From contig OX243815.1 of assembly GCA_945859605.1 (NCBI GenBank), positions 36,657,447 to 36,721,446 of the forward strand: DNA of 64,000 nucleotides, in the 5' to 3' direction. Positions 20,622-32,066 of this stretch are shown here, one piece after another. The position numbers and the translations under genes were made by a program. The notes beneath the pieces were generated by a model, which saw only the letters and a program-made list of their open reading frames with translations, did not search any database and was not told the DNA's origin. Each line of letters opens with the position of its first letter. Within the stretch, counting starts at the first letter, position 1. Origin of the DNA: Lumbricus rubellus. Its lineage: Eukaryota > Annelida > Clitellata > Crassiclitellata > Lumbricidae.

Positions 20622-21076
20622 TGTCACGAAATAGAGTATCCCCCCCGTATTAAAAGTATCCCCCCCAAATGAGGAAAAGTCGAAAAAACCACTTCCGCGT
20701 GGATTTAGTTTTGCAAATTAATTTTCATCTGCTTTGTTTTGAACAATGACACTAACAGGTATGTTTATTCTTACTAGATAATTTGTTTTGCTTTGGTTTT
20801 TATAGCACTTAAAACATTTAAAACACTTTAAAACATTCGGATACACTAAATAATTTCGAGTTGCCTTTCTCTGAGCATTGCTTATGTCACTTAAAACAAT
20901 TAGAGTGACTTTAAATTTTGATTAGAGTATAAATTTTTTAATTATACGCATTTTTCAAAAACTGGGATAGAATGGTTTATCCCCCCGGATAGTCTAGACC
21001 GGTTAATTCTATCCGGGGGGATAGATTAATTCATCCCCCCGGATAGCTTTCAGGGGGGATAATCCTTTTCGTGACA
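20622..21076 (+). mobile_element. Chimeric TGTCACGAAA inverted-repeat element (crossover product)
   Basis: 455 bp. Its left flank and left part match element b (24502): the same CCGACTCG flank, ACACTAACAGG and CATTCGGATACAC variants. Its right part and right flank match element a (7911): TAATTTCGAG, CTTATGTCACTTAAAAC, and the LINE flank CATTCATATC. The switch lies between 20842 (last b-type base) and 20854 (first a-type base). This is the junction expected from unequal homologous recombination between copies a and b. Confidence 0.88.
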
Positions 21077-21606
21077 CCGGCATTCATATCATGGGGATGG
21101 ATGACGTGGAGGAGTGGACGGGGATGGCGATGGTGGACTGTGTGAGGACCGCGAGGAACAGAGAGCAATGGAGGAGGATGGCGTCGTCGACTCTGATCCC
21201 CAATCCGCAGCAATGAGGATGGGCACGACGACGACGACGACGACGACTCTGCCCCAGTCTGTGTCCCACCCTCTTTCTTCTCCGATCATTACGAGACTTG
21301 ATACAAGAAGACCCTAAAAATGAAATTCTAAAGAGTGGTTTACGCGGTCATAATTGGTGTCTGCCAAAGAAATCGGATGTTATGTTTCACTAGACCTGAA
21401 AATAGTAGGAACAACTTACAAATTTAAAATTTAGAAATTGTGAAAAGCTGAGAAGAAACAATTACCAGGAATCCGAAGAAACGGATGAAAAAACATTACT
21501 AGACTAGTCGCTGTCTTAAAAGCAAACATGGCCGACTGGACATTTGTGATTCGTCCACTTCGACAAGATTTTAAAAATTAAAAATAGTGTTTTAGAGACA
21601 CTACAG

Positions 21607-22391
21607 CATGGACGGAGACCTAGGGGGACAGAGGGACGGTCCCCCAATGGAGGTGTTGGCTGTTGGGGGAACGGCCCATTCATTTGTCCCCCTACCATCA
21701 ACAGCGCTCCACGACGTTGCTCGAGCCACAACTGTGTCGCGGCTCCTCTATGCTGCTCCAGCCTGGTGGGGTCTCGCCAGCGCTGATGACAGGAGCAGAC
21801 TCGACCGCTTTCTCCGCAGAACACAGTGGATGGGCTACCTGCCAGAAGACTCTCCACGCATATATCAGATTTGGCTAAAGAAGCCGACGATAGTCTATTG
21901 GAGTCTGTAGGCAGGAACCCGTATCACGTGCTGAGGACCTTGTTCCTCCGATATTATAATTCAGCGTCGACACAACCTTCGACCACGTCCGCATAACTTT
22001 GAGTTGCCACCGAAGGACGATAAAAACTTTATTCCAAGAGCCCTCTATAATTAAGTGCCTTCTCAACAAGCGACAGTGCAACCCGTAGTACTTTCCCTTC
22101 CATGTAACTGAGTTGCGGTTTTGTCAACCTGTGTTTTTCTCATATTAAACAAATATATATGTTGAGCTTCAGAACAAAAAAGAAGTCATCGACTTTTTGG
22201 CGGTGAAAAATATAAAATTTTCTTGACTTTTCGGCCAAATGACTAAAAAAAGTCGTCAGAAATTTTGTCCGGTAAAAGGTTTAAATTTTTATCCCCACAC
22301 TCAGCCATTCGTCCGTTCAAAAATCTCGCGTCTTTCCTTAGGCCACTCGTTCGTTCCCCCCCCCCCCAGTCCGCCCAGGTCTCCGCCCATG
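21607..22391. mobile_element. CATGGACGGAGACC inverted-repeat element, unit-2 copy
   Basis: Counterpart of 16411-17193 with the same nested, frameshifted CR1/L2-like LINE C-terminus at 21706-22053 and a C-run two bases longer. Confidence 0.6.
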
Positions 22392-23121
22392 CACTATGTA
22401 ATTCCGCTGGCTGTGGGAAGATAACCTGCTTTATACTTCTCTTTGCGCCGCCTCAAAATGCCATTAATGAGTGATTAAACCAATTTTTAGATCGCATATG
22501 GGCTTAATGTATCGCTTGTTAAAAAAACAAGCTATGACGATTGACGAAGCAATTTCTTTTAGGGCCTAAGCCCCAAAAAACCTCAAGAAGCAACAATAAA
22601 AAATACCTTTAAAAATGCTGAAATAAATTATGCTTCTTCAGACCTAGGTCTTTAGCAGATCAAGGAAAGTGAAGGATTTTTTTATTATTAATGTTATTAT
22701 TAATAATGCGCGGGTCAGCGCATGGAGTGACCTCGACTATTGTCACCGACGCCGCTTCCAACAACCGATCGACATGCGACGAACGCCTTCTACTACACGC
22801 ATCCTTGAGCCTCGACGATTAGCCAGACGGGAGTCATCTACCACCTACCAGAGACTCTGATCAACCACGCCATCCACCAGCTGTCTACGGGAATCCGATG
22901 GTTAACTCTACGTGTTTGCGAGGGCTCGCCACCGGTGACTCTTACAGCTTACTGTGTTTTGTTTTGCAACTTATTGTTATTTTTCGCTCCCTATGACTCT
23001 TAACATCATTTCGGCTAGTTAGTGCAGAGAGCGCCTCTGAGTAGATGTGTCTCGAAGAGGCGCTATATAAATTCTCAGAATGAATGAATGAATGAATGAA
23101 TGAATTATTATTATTAATATT

Positions 23122-23418
23122 ATTTTTTTGCCCTGAGGTACTTCATTCCCCCAGGGACTTATCGACTATTATTAATTGAAGAATGAACATCTGGTGGGTC
23201 AGGCCTCGTCTTCAGGGTGTGAGGCAAAAGTGCCTTTGCACTTTATTATTATTATTTTTCCCTGAGGTACTTCGTTCCCCCAGGGGCTTATAAAATATTA
23301 AAAGCAATGTGTCTGGAACGGTTAAACCTCATCCATTTCGGGCGTGGGTCTTCTAAAGGAGCCACTAAATGCTACGGCGTTGAAGCGCTGAATTGTGATA
23401 GAGAGCCTCTGAAATAGA

Positions 23419-23500
<82 letters not shown>

Positions 23501-23655
23501 ACTGGAATGTAAGGTTTAGGTTACGATTTACTTTAACATATCAATTTTAGATTGCTTAGGGTGGCCGGACCATGGCCCCAGGTAATCCGGACAAGGTGCC
23601 TTGGTAGGCAACGGCATTGTAGCGCTGGATAGCGATTGAAATGTTCTGGAATAAA
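23122..23655 (-). mobile_element. LINE fragments D', E', G' and uninterrupted ATT array (23419-23499)
   Basis: Reverse-strand 3' ends of the RLE-LINE family match unit 1, but no 1.25-kb fragment F lies between E' and G'. The 81-bp pure ATT array at 23419-23499 is therefore the pre-insertion site of F. Confidence 0.85.
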
Positions 23656-23764
<109 letters not shown>

Positions 23765-24501
23765 GGTTATAGGCTATCTTTGGGCGCTAAACAAGGGAAA
23801 GATAAAATTAATTAGAAGTCCTGTATGAGAAGTATTTGAACCTAGGTGTGCCTGAGCACTTCGCTATGCAATCATTGGAATCCGCGGGATACAGCACTGG
23901 CCTGTTGCGTGCCAGATTGTGTCAGTTAACCTGTCGTCGCTTGATGGAATGATAAAGTACATTCGGGTAAGCATAATGCTAGATTGGAAAGTGTTTACAG
24001 CAGTGTGTGCTATATAGGCTCTAGTGCTCGCTAAGGGACGCACAGAAAGCGCCACAGAATGATAGCCTACATCAGTCTAGTCTTCGTCAAGGATCTTTAG
24101 GTCTATAGGCCTACTTGTCGCATAAAATGTATCAGAAGGACTATTAGGCTACTCTGGATGCATTCGTGTTAATCCAATCAGATCCAATTAAATTCTACTA
24201 TAGCCTCATTCTGAGTCATTCAGTTATGGATATAATCTGATTAGACCTACAACATGCATTGTTCAGTCTCGGCGATCGTCCATCGGACGCGCTCGTTTAA
24301 GTAGCTTTGATTTCTCCAGTGAATGGAGATTGGATCAAACACTGGTAGACAGTACGTGGCAGCCTGTTGTAAAACCTAACGATCTACTCGACAGAGGAGA
24401 ATGGAGAAGTTGCGTTGTCCGATGTTCACGGGAAGGACTAAGGTAATGATTGTCAAAAACCTTGACATTTTGACGTTTTGCACAAGTCGCCGACTCGCCG
24501 G

Positions 24502-24966
24502 TGTCACGAAATAGAGTATCCCCTCCGTATTAAAAGTATCCCCCCCAAATGAGGAAAAGTCGAAAAAACCACTTCCGCGTGGATTTAGTTTTGCAAATTA
24601 ATTTTCATCTGCTTTGTTTTGAACAATGACACTAACAGGTATGTTTATTCTTACTAGATAATTTGTTTTGCTTTGGTTTTTATAGCACTTAAAACATTTA
24701 AAACACTTTAAAACATTCGGATACACTAAATAAATTCGAGTTGCCTTTCTCTGAGCATTGCTTAGAAAGCCTTGGAACAACTAAAACAATTGGAGTCACT
24801 TTAAATGTTGATTAGAGTATAAATGTTTTAATTATACACATTTTTCAAAAAATGGGATAGAATTGTTTATCTTCCCGGATAGTCTAGACCGGTTAATTCC
24901 ATCCGGGGGATAGATTAATTCATCCCCCCCGGGTAGCTTTCAGGGGGGATAATCCTTTTCGTGTCA
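24502..24966 (+). mobile_element. TGTCACGAAA inverted-repeat element, copy b (CCGG TSD)
   Basis: 465 bp, flanked by CCGG at 24498-24501 and 24967-24970. Its terminus ends TTTTCGTGTCA, one change from copy a. Its internal difference (AGAAAGCCTTGGAACAAC in place of ATGTCACTT) makes it a clear parent for the left half of the chimeric copy. Confidence 0.82.
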
Positions 24967-25189
24967 CCGGCACACCGCGTGACCAAACACAATTTAAACA
25001 TCGACATGTCCCGGAAAACCGAGACGTATGGTCACACTACAATAGAGAAAACTATTCACCGTTGTTGCACGTACCCTACTAGATTATGCATGCGCTATGT
25101 TTCCGCATATAAATGTAAATGTATGCTTGCATATATATTCTAATGTATGCATGCAAGCATGCGTGTATAAAATAATGTATTTTCTTTGC

Positions 25190-25312
25190 TTTCTGCATGC
25201 ACACCAGGTTTTCACAAGTCTTTTTCTTTGCGCGTTGCTATCGACTGGGATCTCTTCTGAGTAGATTCTTAAAAGAACTCTTTATAAATTTTTTCTGAAT
25301 TGATGAATGAAT
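25190..25312 (+). mobile_element. Degenerate L2-like 3' tail
   Basis: CTCTTTATAAATTTTTTCTG followed by GATGAATGAAT resembles the tail at 17880-17910. No coding part remains. Confidence 0.4.
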
Positions 25313-25436
25313 AGGCCTATGCTGATAATATAATGAAAGTATATTGGTATTGAATCATTTTGACTAGTCAATCGATTTCGCGAGTGGCGGGATTGAGCTA
25401 AGTAGAACTTGAGCAAACGGAGTTTAGATCTAGACT

Positions 25437-25705
25437 CATGGGCGGAGTTTGGTTTCCGTTTTAGGGGGCTAAAAACTTGGGCTTTTTTGGGATGGAGACT
25501 GGAGAGATTCAGATTTTTTCTCTCGGCCTCCAAAAAGTTGACCTTTTTAGTTTTTCTAGTCATCGGGTCGAAATTTCATAAAAACCGTACTATTTTTAGT
25601 GGGGGCTGACCCCTGGAAAATATACCGTTTACATGGTCAAAAACTGAGTTTTGACCTTTGGGGGGGGGGGCTTAGACCCCAAGCCCCTGATAAACTCCGC
25701 CCATG
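25437..25705 (+). mobile_element. CATGGGCGGAGTTT hAT-like miniature element, TSD TCTAGACT
   Basis: CATGGGCGGAGTTTGG at the left is matched inverted by AAACTCCGCCCATG at the right. The TSD TCTAGACT is perfect (25429-25436 and 25706-25713). Interior is GGGGGCTAA-rich with no ORF. Other copies are at 27996-28132, 33894-34066 and 63598-63761. Confidence 0.85.
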
Positions 25706-26427
25706 TCTAGACTTACAAGGATATTCAACGAAAACTACTTGTCGTAGGCCTATGTCCATTTTCAGCATACACGTTGTCGTATCTCCTATTTCATTTTTGT
25801 CGTATCTCCAGTACCGCATCACGGTTAAAAGTGCATTGTCGTATGTCCAGAGAAAGCTCGTCGCTGATTGGACGATAAGGAGATACGACATCATGGTGGT
25901 GGTATCATAGTGTCGTATGTCCAGAAAATAAAAAACATGCATTCTTTTATTTAAAAAGGGTATTAAACTTGCAAAAAATGAAACGAACAAAGTCGCAATT
26001 GATTGTATATTGCTTTCTTTATTATTGCATATTTAAAAAATCTCACGTCAGGATGACTTGCAATTGATTTAAATCCATTTTTATACAACATTTTCCAAAA
26101 TTTCACAAAAACCATTATAAGTTTCAGTTTAATTTTAGTGCAACATCCTTTAATTAATGTCGATGCTTTAATATAACGTCTTTGCTTGAAGTTTTAATGC
26201 ACTGGATATATATATATATTTTTGGCGTCCAAAGTTGCGAAACTTTGACCTTGTTTTTCTCGGAATTCACAAAAGTGGACATACGACACGATAATTCTCA
26301 GGCGACGACATGTATCAGAATAAACACGATCATTTTGTGAATTAACCCAGACAAGAGTAAATGTCTTTTCGTCTGTAAGTGTAGGCTACGAAGCGTAGCC
26401 TACACTTTTCTCTTTGTGTTTTAAGGG
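25706..26427. other. Sequence with six TGTCGTATSTCC motifs, no gene
   Basis: Direct motifs lie at 25775-25786, 25798-25810, 25837-25849 and 25911-25923. Inverted motifs lie at 25879-25890 and 26276-26288. A seventh imperfect one (GTCGTAGGCCTATGTCC) lies near 25741. The spaced direct and inverted arrangement looks like subterminal transposase-binding repeats, but element ends were not found. Confidence 0.45.
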
Positions 26428-26431
26428 ACGG

Positions 26432-26880
26432 TGACACGAAAAAGGATTATCCCCCCTGAAAGCTATCCGGGGGATGAATTAATCTATCCCCCCGGATGGA
26501 ATTAACCGGTCTAGACTATCCGGGGGGATAAACCATTCTATCCCATTTTTTTAAAATGTGTATAATTAAGAAATTTATACTCTAATCAACATTTAAAGTG
26601 ACTCTAATTGTTTTAAGTGACCTAAGCAATGCTCAGAGAAAGGCATCTCGATTTTATTTAGTGTCTCCGAGTGTTTTTAAGTGTTTTAAGGGTTTTAAGT
26701 GCTATAAAACCAAAGCAAAACAAATTATCTAGTAGGAATAAACATATCTGTTAGTGTCATTGTTCAAAACAAAGCAGATGAAAATTAATTTGCAAAAATA
26801 AATGCACGCGGAAGTGTTTTTTCCGACTTTTTCTCATTTGGGGGATACTATTAATACGGGGGATACTCTATTTCGTGACA
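26432..26880 (-). mobile_element. TGTCACGAAA inverted-repeat element, copy d, reverse orientation (ACGG TSD)
   Basis: 449 bp, starts TGACACGAAAAAGG and ends TTTCGTGACA, flanked by ACGG at 26428-26431 and 26881-26884. This independent locus confirms a 4-bp target duplication of the form NCGG. Confidence 0.82.
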
Positions 26881-26884
26881 ACGG

Positions 26885-27916
26885 CCCGTGCCTTTGTCCA
26901 TCCCCTCCAATCATGAAGTGCTAAGACATGTAGGCTACACTTCACACGAACACAACGGTGACTAAAAAAGTACGATTTTTGGATCTAGTTCCACCAAATG
27001 ACTAAAAAGGTCATCAGCTTTTTCGACAGAGAAAAACGGTATGTTTTTCCGGAAATTTCCTCCGGATGAATAAAAAAGGTCATCAACTCGGAGAAATGGT
27101 ATGTTTTCCTGGAAAATTTTGCCAAACAACTAAAAAAAATGGTCAGAAATTTTGGTCGACAAAAAGATTGAAAATTTTACCAGCGTCTCAGCCGTTCGTC
27201 CAACAAAAATTTCTCGTCTTTCCTTTGGCAGCCACTCGTTCGTCCTCCGCAAGTTGCAGACCATGTCTCCGCCCATGCGTAGAGATTCTCATTATAGGCC
27301 AAATTATCGCAAAACGTAATCGTAGCATTAAAACTTCTAATGCATCATATTAGTATTTTTCAAGACTTAAGAGCTGCTATAATGCCCAACGTAAGGCTAA
27401 TTTTCTTGGCTTATAGTAAGGTTGGATGAAATTGAACAAAACATAGCTAGTTCAATCTCATTCATAATTAACTTATTCTTCTGTCATTTGGCCGTTTAAT
27501 GCTTTGCTTATGCTTTGAATAAAACAATTGAGTACGAATCTGTTATTGTTGTGGTCGATGAGCATTGAGTATACGGCTTGAAATTTAAAATCAGCATTCT
27601 CTCATACCCTTCATCTGAAACAACAAGTTGCATGAATTTATTGCACTCGCTTTAAAAAACATAAACAAACTCATTCGATGTTTGTTCTGCATCGTCCAGT
27701 TCATAGTGCTTTATTTTTCTAAATTCGTAAATACAGGCCTGCGATCCTTAGTGAATAATGACTGTTATTGTAGAAGTTTGATCAGCAATTCGTGGGCCGA
27801 TCTGAGTTATTTTCTGTATAAGATAGGCAAGCGCGAGAGTAAATCGTGAGAAGTCTGCATATTATATGCTTCACGAATGAGAGAGAGATCAGTTTACAGT
27901 TCAGAGAATTCTTAAG
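26885..27916. other. Element fragment, then 5' region of lectin copy 2
   Basis: 26885-27285 resembles the inside of the CATGGACGGAGACC element (GACTAAAAAGGTCATCA blocks, CTCCGCCCATG end). 27286-27916 has no recognised repeat and lies directly upstream of the lectin start codon. A weak TATA-like TGTATAAG occurs near 27814. Promoter function is inference only. Confidence 0.4.
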
Positions 27917-27924
27917 ATGACAAG
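27917..27924 (+). CDS. C-type lectin copy 2, exon 1 (start codon, 8 coding nt)
   Basis: ATG ACA AG is followed by a GTAAAT donor. The two leftover bases join the first base of exon 2 to make an Arg codon, giving a basic N-terminus right before a hydrophobic stretch, as in a signal peptide. The start is chosen because exon 2 has no in-frame ATG and a stop lies just upstream of its acceptor. Transcript evidence would be decisive. Confidence 0.6.
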
Positions 27925-27995
27925 GTAAATGTATAACTTTCTCCTGCATGTAACGTAAAATGGTTCTTCTAATTATTATAATACTTACATGTATG

Positions 27996-28132
27996 CATGG
28001 GCGGAGTTTGGTTTTTGATCTTGGGGGGTGGGAGCTGAGCCCGGAAAAGATACCATTCTCATGGTAAAAAGCTGAATCTGGGCCTTCTTGGAGGGGGGCT
28101 TAGCCCCCTAGCCCTGATAAACTCCGCCCATG
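27996..28132 (+). mobile_element. CATGGGCGGAGTTT miniature element in lectin intron 1
   Basis: Inverted ends flanked by CATGTATG and CATGTACG (one mismatch), consistent with an 8-bp hAT-type duplication. Same family as 25437-25705, with a shorter interior. Confidence 0.75.
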
Positions 28133-28139
28133 CATGTAC

Positions 28140-28354
28140 GAGGCGATGTTTTAACTGTAGGGCCTACTGTAGTTATAACAATCACTGGAGAAACGGAGGG
28201 AAAGAGGAGACGTGGAAGACCGCGTAGGCTGTGGATCGACGATGTGAAAGAGTGGACCGGGATGGCAATGGAGCAGGCGATTCGAGCAGCGCAGCAGAGA
28301 TCTTCATGGAGACAAATCGTCCTTTGTGCCGCCAAAGTTCGAACTCACGAATAG
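28140..28354 (+). pseudogene. LINE ORF C-terminus in lectin intron 1
   Basis: The frame reads GRPRRLWIDDVKEWTGMAM, AIRAAQQRSSWRQIV and a stop at about 28354, followed by a GAC/GACACC run. It is the same family as 7676-8590. The frame is open here but lacks every upstream domain. Confidence 0.7.
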
Positions 28355-28843
28355 GCGCCGGCGCCGACGACGACGACGACACCGACGTAGTTAAAACATC
28401 GCCTCCTGCGTGCATACTTCATAGAATCGTATTGAACCGCCTCGTGATGTTTGCCTCCCAGGCAAACATCAAAAGAATGTCTACATTCGCTAAATGGCAT
28501 GTTGTACAATGTAGGCATATGAAGACAAAATTTATGTGTCATCTTAAAGATTGGCACACGTCAGTCTACTAAACGAATTCTTGCCCTGAAGATATAACTG
28601 TCGGCAATGTAGGCCTATCTCTCTCCATTTTGATCTATGTCACTCAGATTGCAAGAGTCATTTGCAGAATTCTCGTCAACCAACGAAGTTTTGTATTTTA
28701 TGAAAATATTATACAGTTAGGCTATCTAAGCCACATTTCCATGTTGTTTTGCGTTGAATAACTACAACATTATTCTGTAAGCATGCAGAGGTAACAAAGT
28801 ACTGAACGACTGATTTAGTGGTATGTTTTCAATTTTGAAATAG

Positions 28844-28914
28844 GACAAGAAAGTTGCAACTGGCTTTGACTTTCGTACTTTTGGAAACGATATATGCCAT
28901 AACTACACTTGTAG
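28844..28914 (+). CDS. C-type lectin copy 2, exon 2 (signal peptide)
   Basis: Bounded by AG at 28842-28843 and a consensus GTAAGT donor at 28915; 71 nt, phase 2 to phase 1. It encodes a Lys/Arg start and a strongly hydrophobic run (LQLALTFVLLETIYAITTLV), a typical secretory signal peptide. The phases match exon 1 and exon 3 exactly, so the mature protein would begin close to DFNCLNGW. There is no counterpart in copy 1 within the window. Confidence 0.65.
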
Positions 28915-29224
28915 GTAAGTTTTAAATATTTTGACTTCATGCCAATAATTTGCACCATTTATATAGGCCTATTTCAAACACCCCAATTTTAGCCAGTACA
29001 TTTGGTTGAAACGTTGTTTTGGTATCTTCCTGAAATAATTTGCGTTGTATCCTCCGCAGTGAACAACTCAATTGGTCTTTCTGTGAAGTTTTACGGTAAG
29101 CGTTTGAAGACCATTCTTTCCGATCGATAATGGTGCTGTCCGTTCGGAAGCGCCGGTGAAGAGTTTCTCTGAAGTGGCGCCACATAAATTCAGAAGTTTG
29201 ATTACGATCATGATCCAAAATATA

Positions 29225-29345
29225 AGATGCTTCCTCTCTCTGTCCTTCTCTGACTCTCTCTGTCTATCTTCTCTCTGTCTTTCTCTGACTCTCACTGTCT
29301 ATCTTCTCTCTGTCTGTGTCTGTCTGTCTGTCTCTCTGTCTAAAC
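29225..29345. repeat. CT/TCTG-rich simple repeat in lectin intron 2
   Basis: TCTCTCTGTC-type units with TCTGTCTG near the end. Apart from this, intron 2 up to 29800 shows nothing recognised. Confidence 0.85.
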
Positions 29346-29809
29346 ACCTAAGCTCATGCAAAACACAGTGACGTTAAACAACAACCTATCATTTATCAAT
29401 GTCACTGATGTGCATCCTCCTTGGTTTCGGGATAGTAGACTGCGTACCAATGTGGTAGATTGTTAAGCACACACTGCTGGAAGCCAGCGGTGTTTCTTCT
29501 GGTTTCACGCCATTAACTGAAACGTCGATGAGAAGAGATTTAACATCATAATTATACGTAGGAGGCTGGAGGTAAGGGGGGGGGGCGGAAATTTATCCCA
29601 AATTTCAGGCAAGTCTGTTTTTCGGGCAAGTGGACCCGGAAAATATTAAACAAACTATATTTGAAATTCAACGCTTATTGTGACACCAAATTATCTCCCA
29701 GTTCAAATTTGCCCAAATCGAGTTAGATACTAGCTCACAGCCGCCACGTATAGGGATATAAAGAGATTAGCCCGTGAGGGGACAAGCTCACACTGTGGCA
29801 CGGGGGGAG

Positions 29810-29960
29810 CCCCGGGAGGGGTAATTGCCCTGGGGCAATTGGTACGGGGCTAGTTGTCCGGGGGTAGGTGGCACGGGGTAGTTGTCCGGGGTAATTGTCC
29901 TGGAAGGTAATTGTCCACGGGTAAATATTGGCGAGTAATTGTCCGAAGGTAATTGTTTCA
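29810..29960. repeat. Cluster of GTAATTGTCC-like short repeats
   Basis: GGGGTAATTG, GGTAGTTGTCCGG, GGTAATTGTCC and similar 11-14-bp units recur at least seven times. Two more copies occur at 30534-30565 on the other side of a LINE RT fragment. They may be terminal or subterminal repeats of an element that the LINE entered (inference). Confidence 0.55.
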
Positions 29961-30240
29961 TGAAATTCGGGATCACATTGCCAACATGAGATGGATATTG
30001 GAGAGGCAAAGAGAGTACGGACAAAAAGTATACATTTGTTTCATCGATTACAGCAAGGCTTTCGATTGCATTAACCATGAATTGATGTGGAAAACTTTGA
30101 TTGAGATGGGAATACCGAAACATTTTATATCACTGCCTAAAGTACTGTATGAAGACCAGATAGCGGTGATGAGAACAGAATTTGGAGATACAGACAGATT
30201 TAAAATAAGGAAAGGAGTGAGACAGGGTTGCATCTAGTCG
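29953..30240 (+). pseudogene. LINE reverse-transcriptase core fragment in lectin intron 2
   Basis: The frame reads RQREYGQKVYICFIDYSKAF, DCINHELMWKTL, EMGIPKHFI and IRKGVRQGCI then a stop. FIDYSKAFD and GVRQGC are the conserved RT motifs around the first catalytic Asp and the following block. It continues degenerate (SPVLFNLY) after a stop codon. It belongs with the other fragments of this LINE family (7676, 28140). Confidence 0.8.
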
Positions 30241-30609
30241 CCAGTCTTATTTAACCTGTACTGTATATATGACTTGGAGGTGGTTTCAAAGCTTTACGTT
30301 TTTATGATCTGTAATAGAAAAAGAGGGCAGGTGCGATACCGAAATAAAACCTTGAGTGGCGATAGGAAAACTGCAATGAATGGATTGGAAAAATATGGAA
30401 GGATAGGCATGTGAGTATAGACACGAAAAAGGGAGGCAACATCAGAATGAAAGCAATGGAGAAAACTGGTCATGACGGTCGCTAGAGTTCAAGAAACTGT
30501 CATTGAACTGACCGCACAAGGTGACAAGGTGTAGGCAATTGTCCAGGGGTAATTGTCCTAAAACCTCCACTGTCATAATGATCTAAAACATTCGTCGATT
30601 TCAATGCAG

Positions 30610-30790
30610 ATTTCAATTGTCTTAATGGTTGGGCGATGAATCCTGCGAATGGCCAATGCTACCATGTTAGCGAACAATACGCCAGTTTCGATGTTGCCGA
30701 ACAGAGTTGCAAGGAGATGTCTTCGTCGCTGGTATCCATACATTCAATTGAAGAGCATCTCTTCATCCTACCATTGCTATTCATAGAACG
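30610..30790 (+). CDS. C-type lectin copy 2, exon 3: N-terminal half of CTLD1
   Basis: The acceptor ends at 30609 (AATGCAG) and the donor GTATGG begins at 30791. 181 nt, phase 1 to phase 2. It encodes CLNGWAMNPANGQCYHV, FDVAEQSCKEM and SLVSIHSIEEHLFI: paired first cysteines, the helix-1 Cys and the LVSIHS-x-EE motif shared by nearly all C-type lectin domains. It is too short and too interrupted to be recognised as a long open frame. The matching half-domain follows at 33187. Confidence 0.82.
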
Positions 30791-31011
30791 GTATGGATGC
30801 AAGTGTTTCTAATAAGTGTATCATTTAGTACGAAAAAAAAGACTGACGAATGATGTCTAGATATACTTTATTAGCACAGGAGAAGACAAACCAGTTTCAC
30901 TGCGGACTTAATAAGGTTATCAAGTAAACGAGTAGACCTATACTAATTGAGAGCGACGATGGTTTAGCGGTTTTAGCCAGAAAAGAAAGACGTTGAATTA
31001 GTGTCGCGATT

Positions 31012-31836
31012 ATGGGTGCCCGCTCATAGGGGCAAAGGGGGCACTTGCCCCTGTAAAATTGACAATTATTTTTTAAACTATACTACTTTTTCAATTGGCT
31101 AGAGAATTAATGATACTAATGATAGACAAAGTGAAACTAAGGAATCTGTTTAGAAACCTCTATAAAATAAACATGCTTCTGACCTGCATTTTTCAAGCTC
31201 TTACTAAAAACTGTAACCATATATACTGTAACCACCTATAACTGACGTCTTGCCTGTGCAAAGGAATTCATACAGCTACTCATCTGATTCTCGGATCTTC
31301 CACTTTCCAAGCCTAAATGACACCCACCTTAACAGCTTCTCTGCCCCCCTCTACGCCCCTCTGACTACCGAACCTTTTTCTGACAACTGTTTGAAAAGCC
31401 CTCTGACTCGAATAAGCTGGTATCTGAGATTGACATTCAAGCGGTGCTTAGAAGTTTAGAAATTACGACTAAAATATAGAAGTAGTCCTAACTAGAGGAA
31501 GCATGAATAAATAGCCAAATAAAAAATTGCTGTCAGTTTTTCATGGGCAAGCAGACTTAATGCGTCTCTGCAGGAATCTACTTTTTTAGCTACTGCTCTT
31601 TCATTTTTTTATTTTATTTCTTCTCACTAAAGAAATTACTCATAAGCTTACTAAAACTTATTTTAAAATACTTGAAACTGAAAATAAGCAGTCTAGAAAG
31701 TTGTATAAAAAATAAGCCTACCAAATACCCATGCATGTTCCTAATTTCGTGCATGCATATTTCAACCTATTGCTAAAAATGTGCGACCGTGACATCCTCG
31801 TTTTGCCCCTCGGCAAAAATTTCTGCGGGCGCCCAA
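31012..31836. mobile_element. ATGGGTGCCCGC inverted-repeat element in lectin intron 3
   Basis: Left ATGGGTGCCCGCTCATAGG and right CTGCGGGCGCCCA are inverted repeats. The flanks share GCGATT, suggesting a decayed 8-bp TSD. The same termini bound the larger element 42838-45417. No transposase is seen. Confidence 0.65.
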
Positions 31837-31959
31837 AGCGATTGCTTTAATCAACTGCAACGAAGAGACTTTTCTAGTCCAAAGTAAGATTGACCACTGA
31901 CAGGCCTAGAATTTCCATGACTTAATACGCTCTAGACAAAAGATAATAGCATAATAATA

Positions 31960-32026
31960 GGTGGATAATAAATTAATAATAAAAATAATATAAAAAATAT
32001 TAATAATAATAATAATAATAATAATA

Positions 32027-32066
<40 letters not shown>

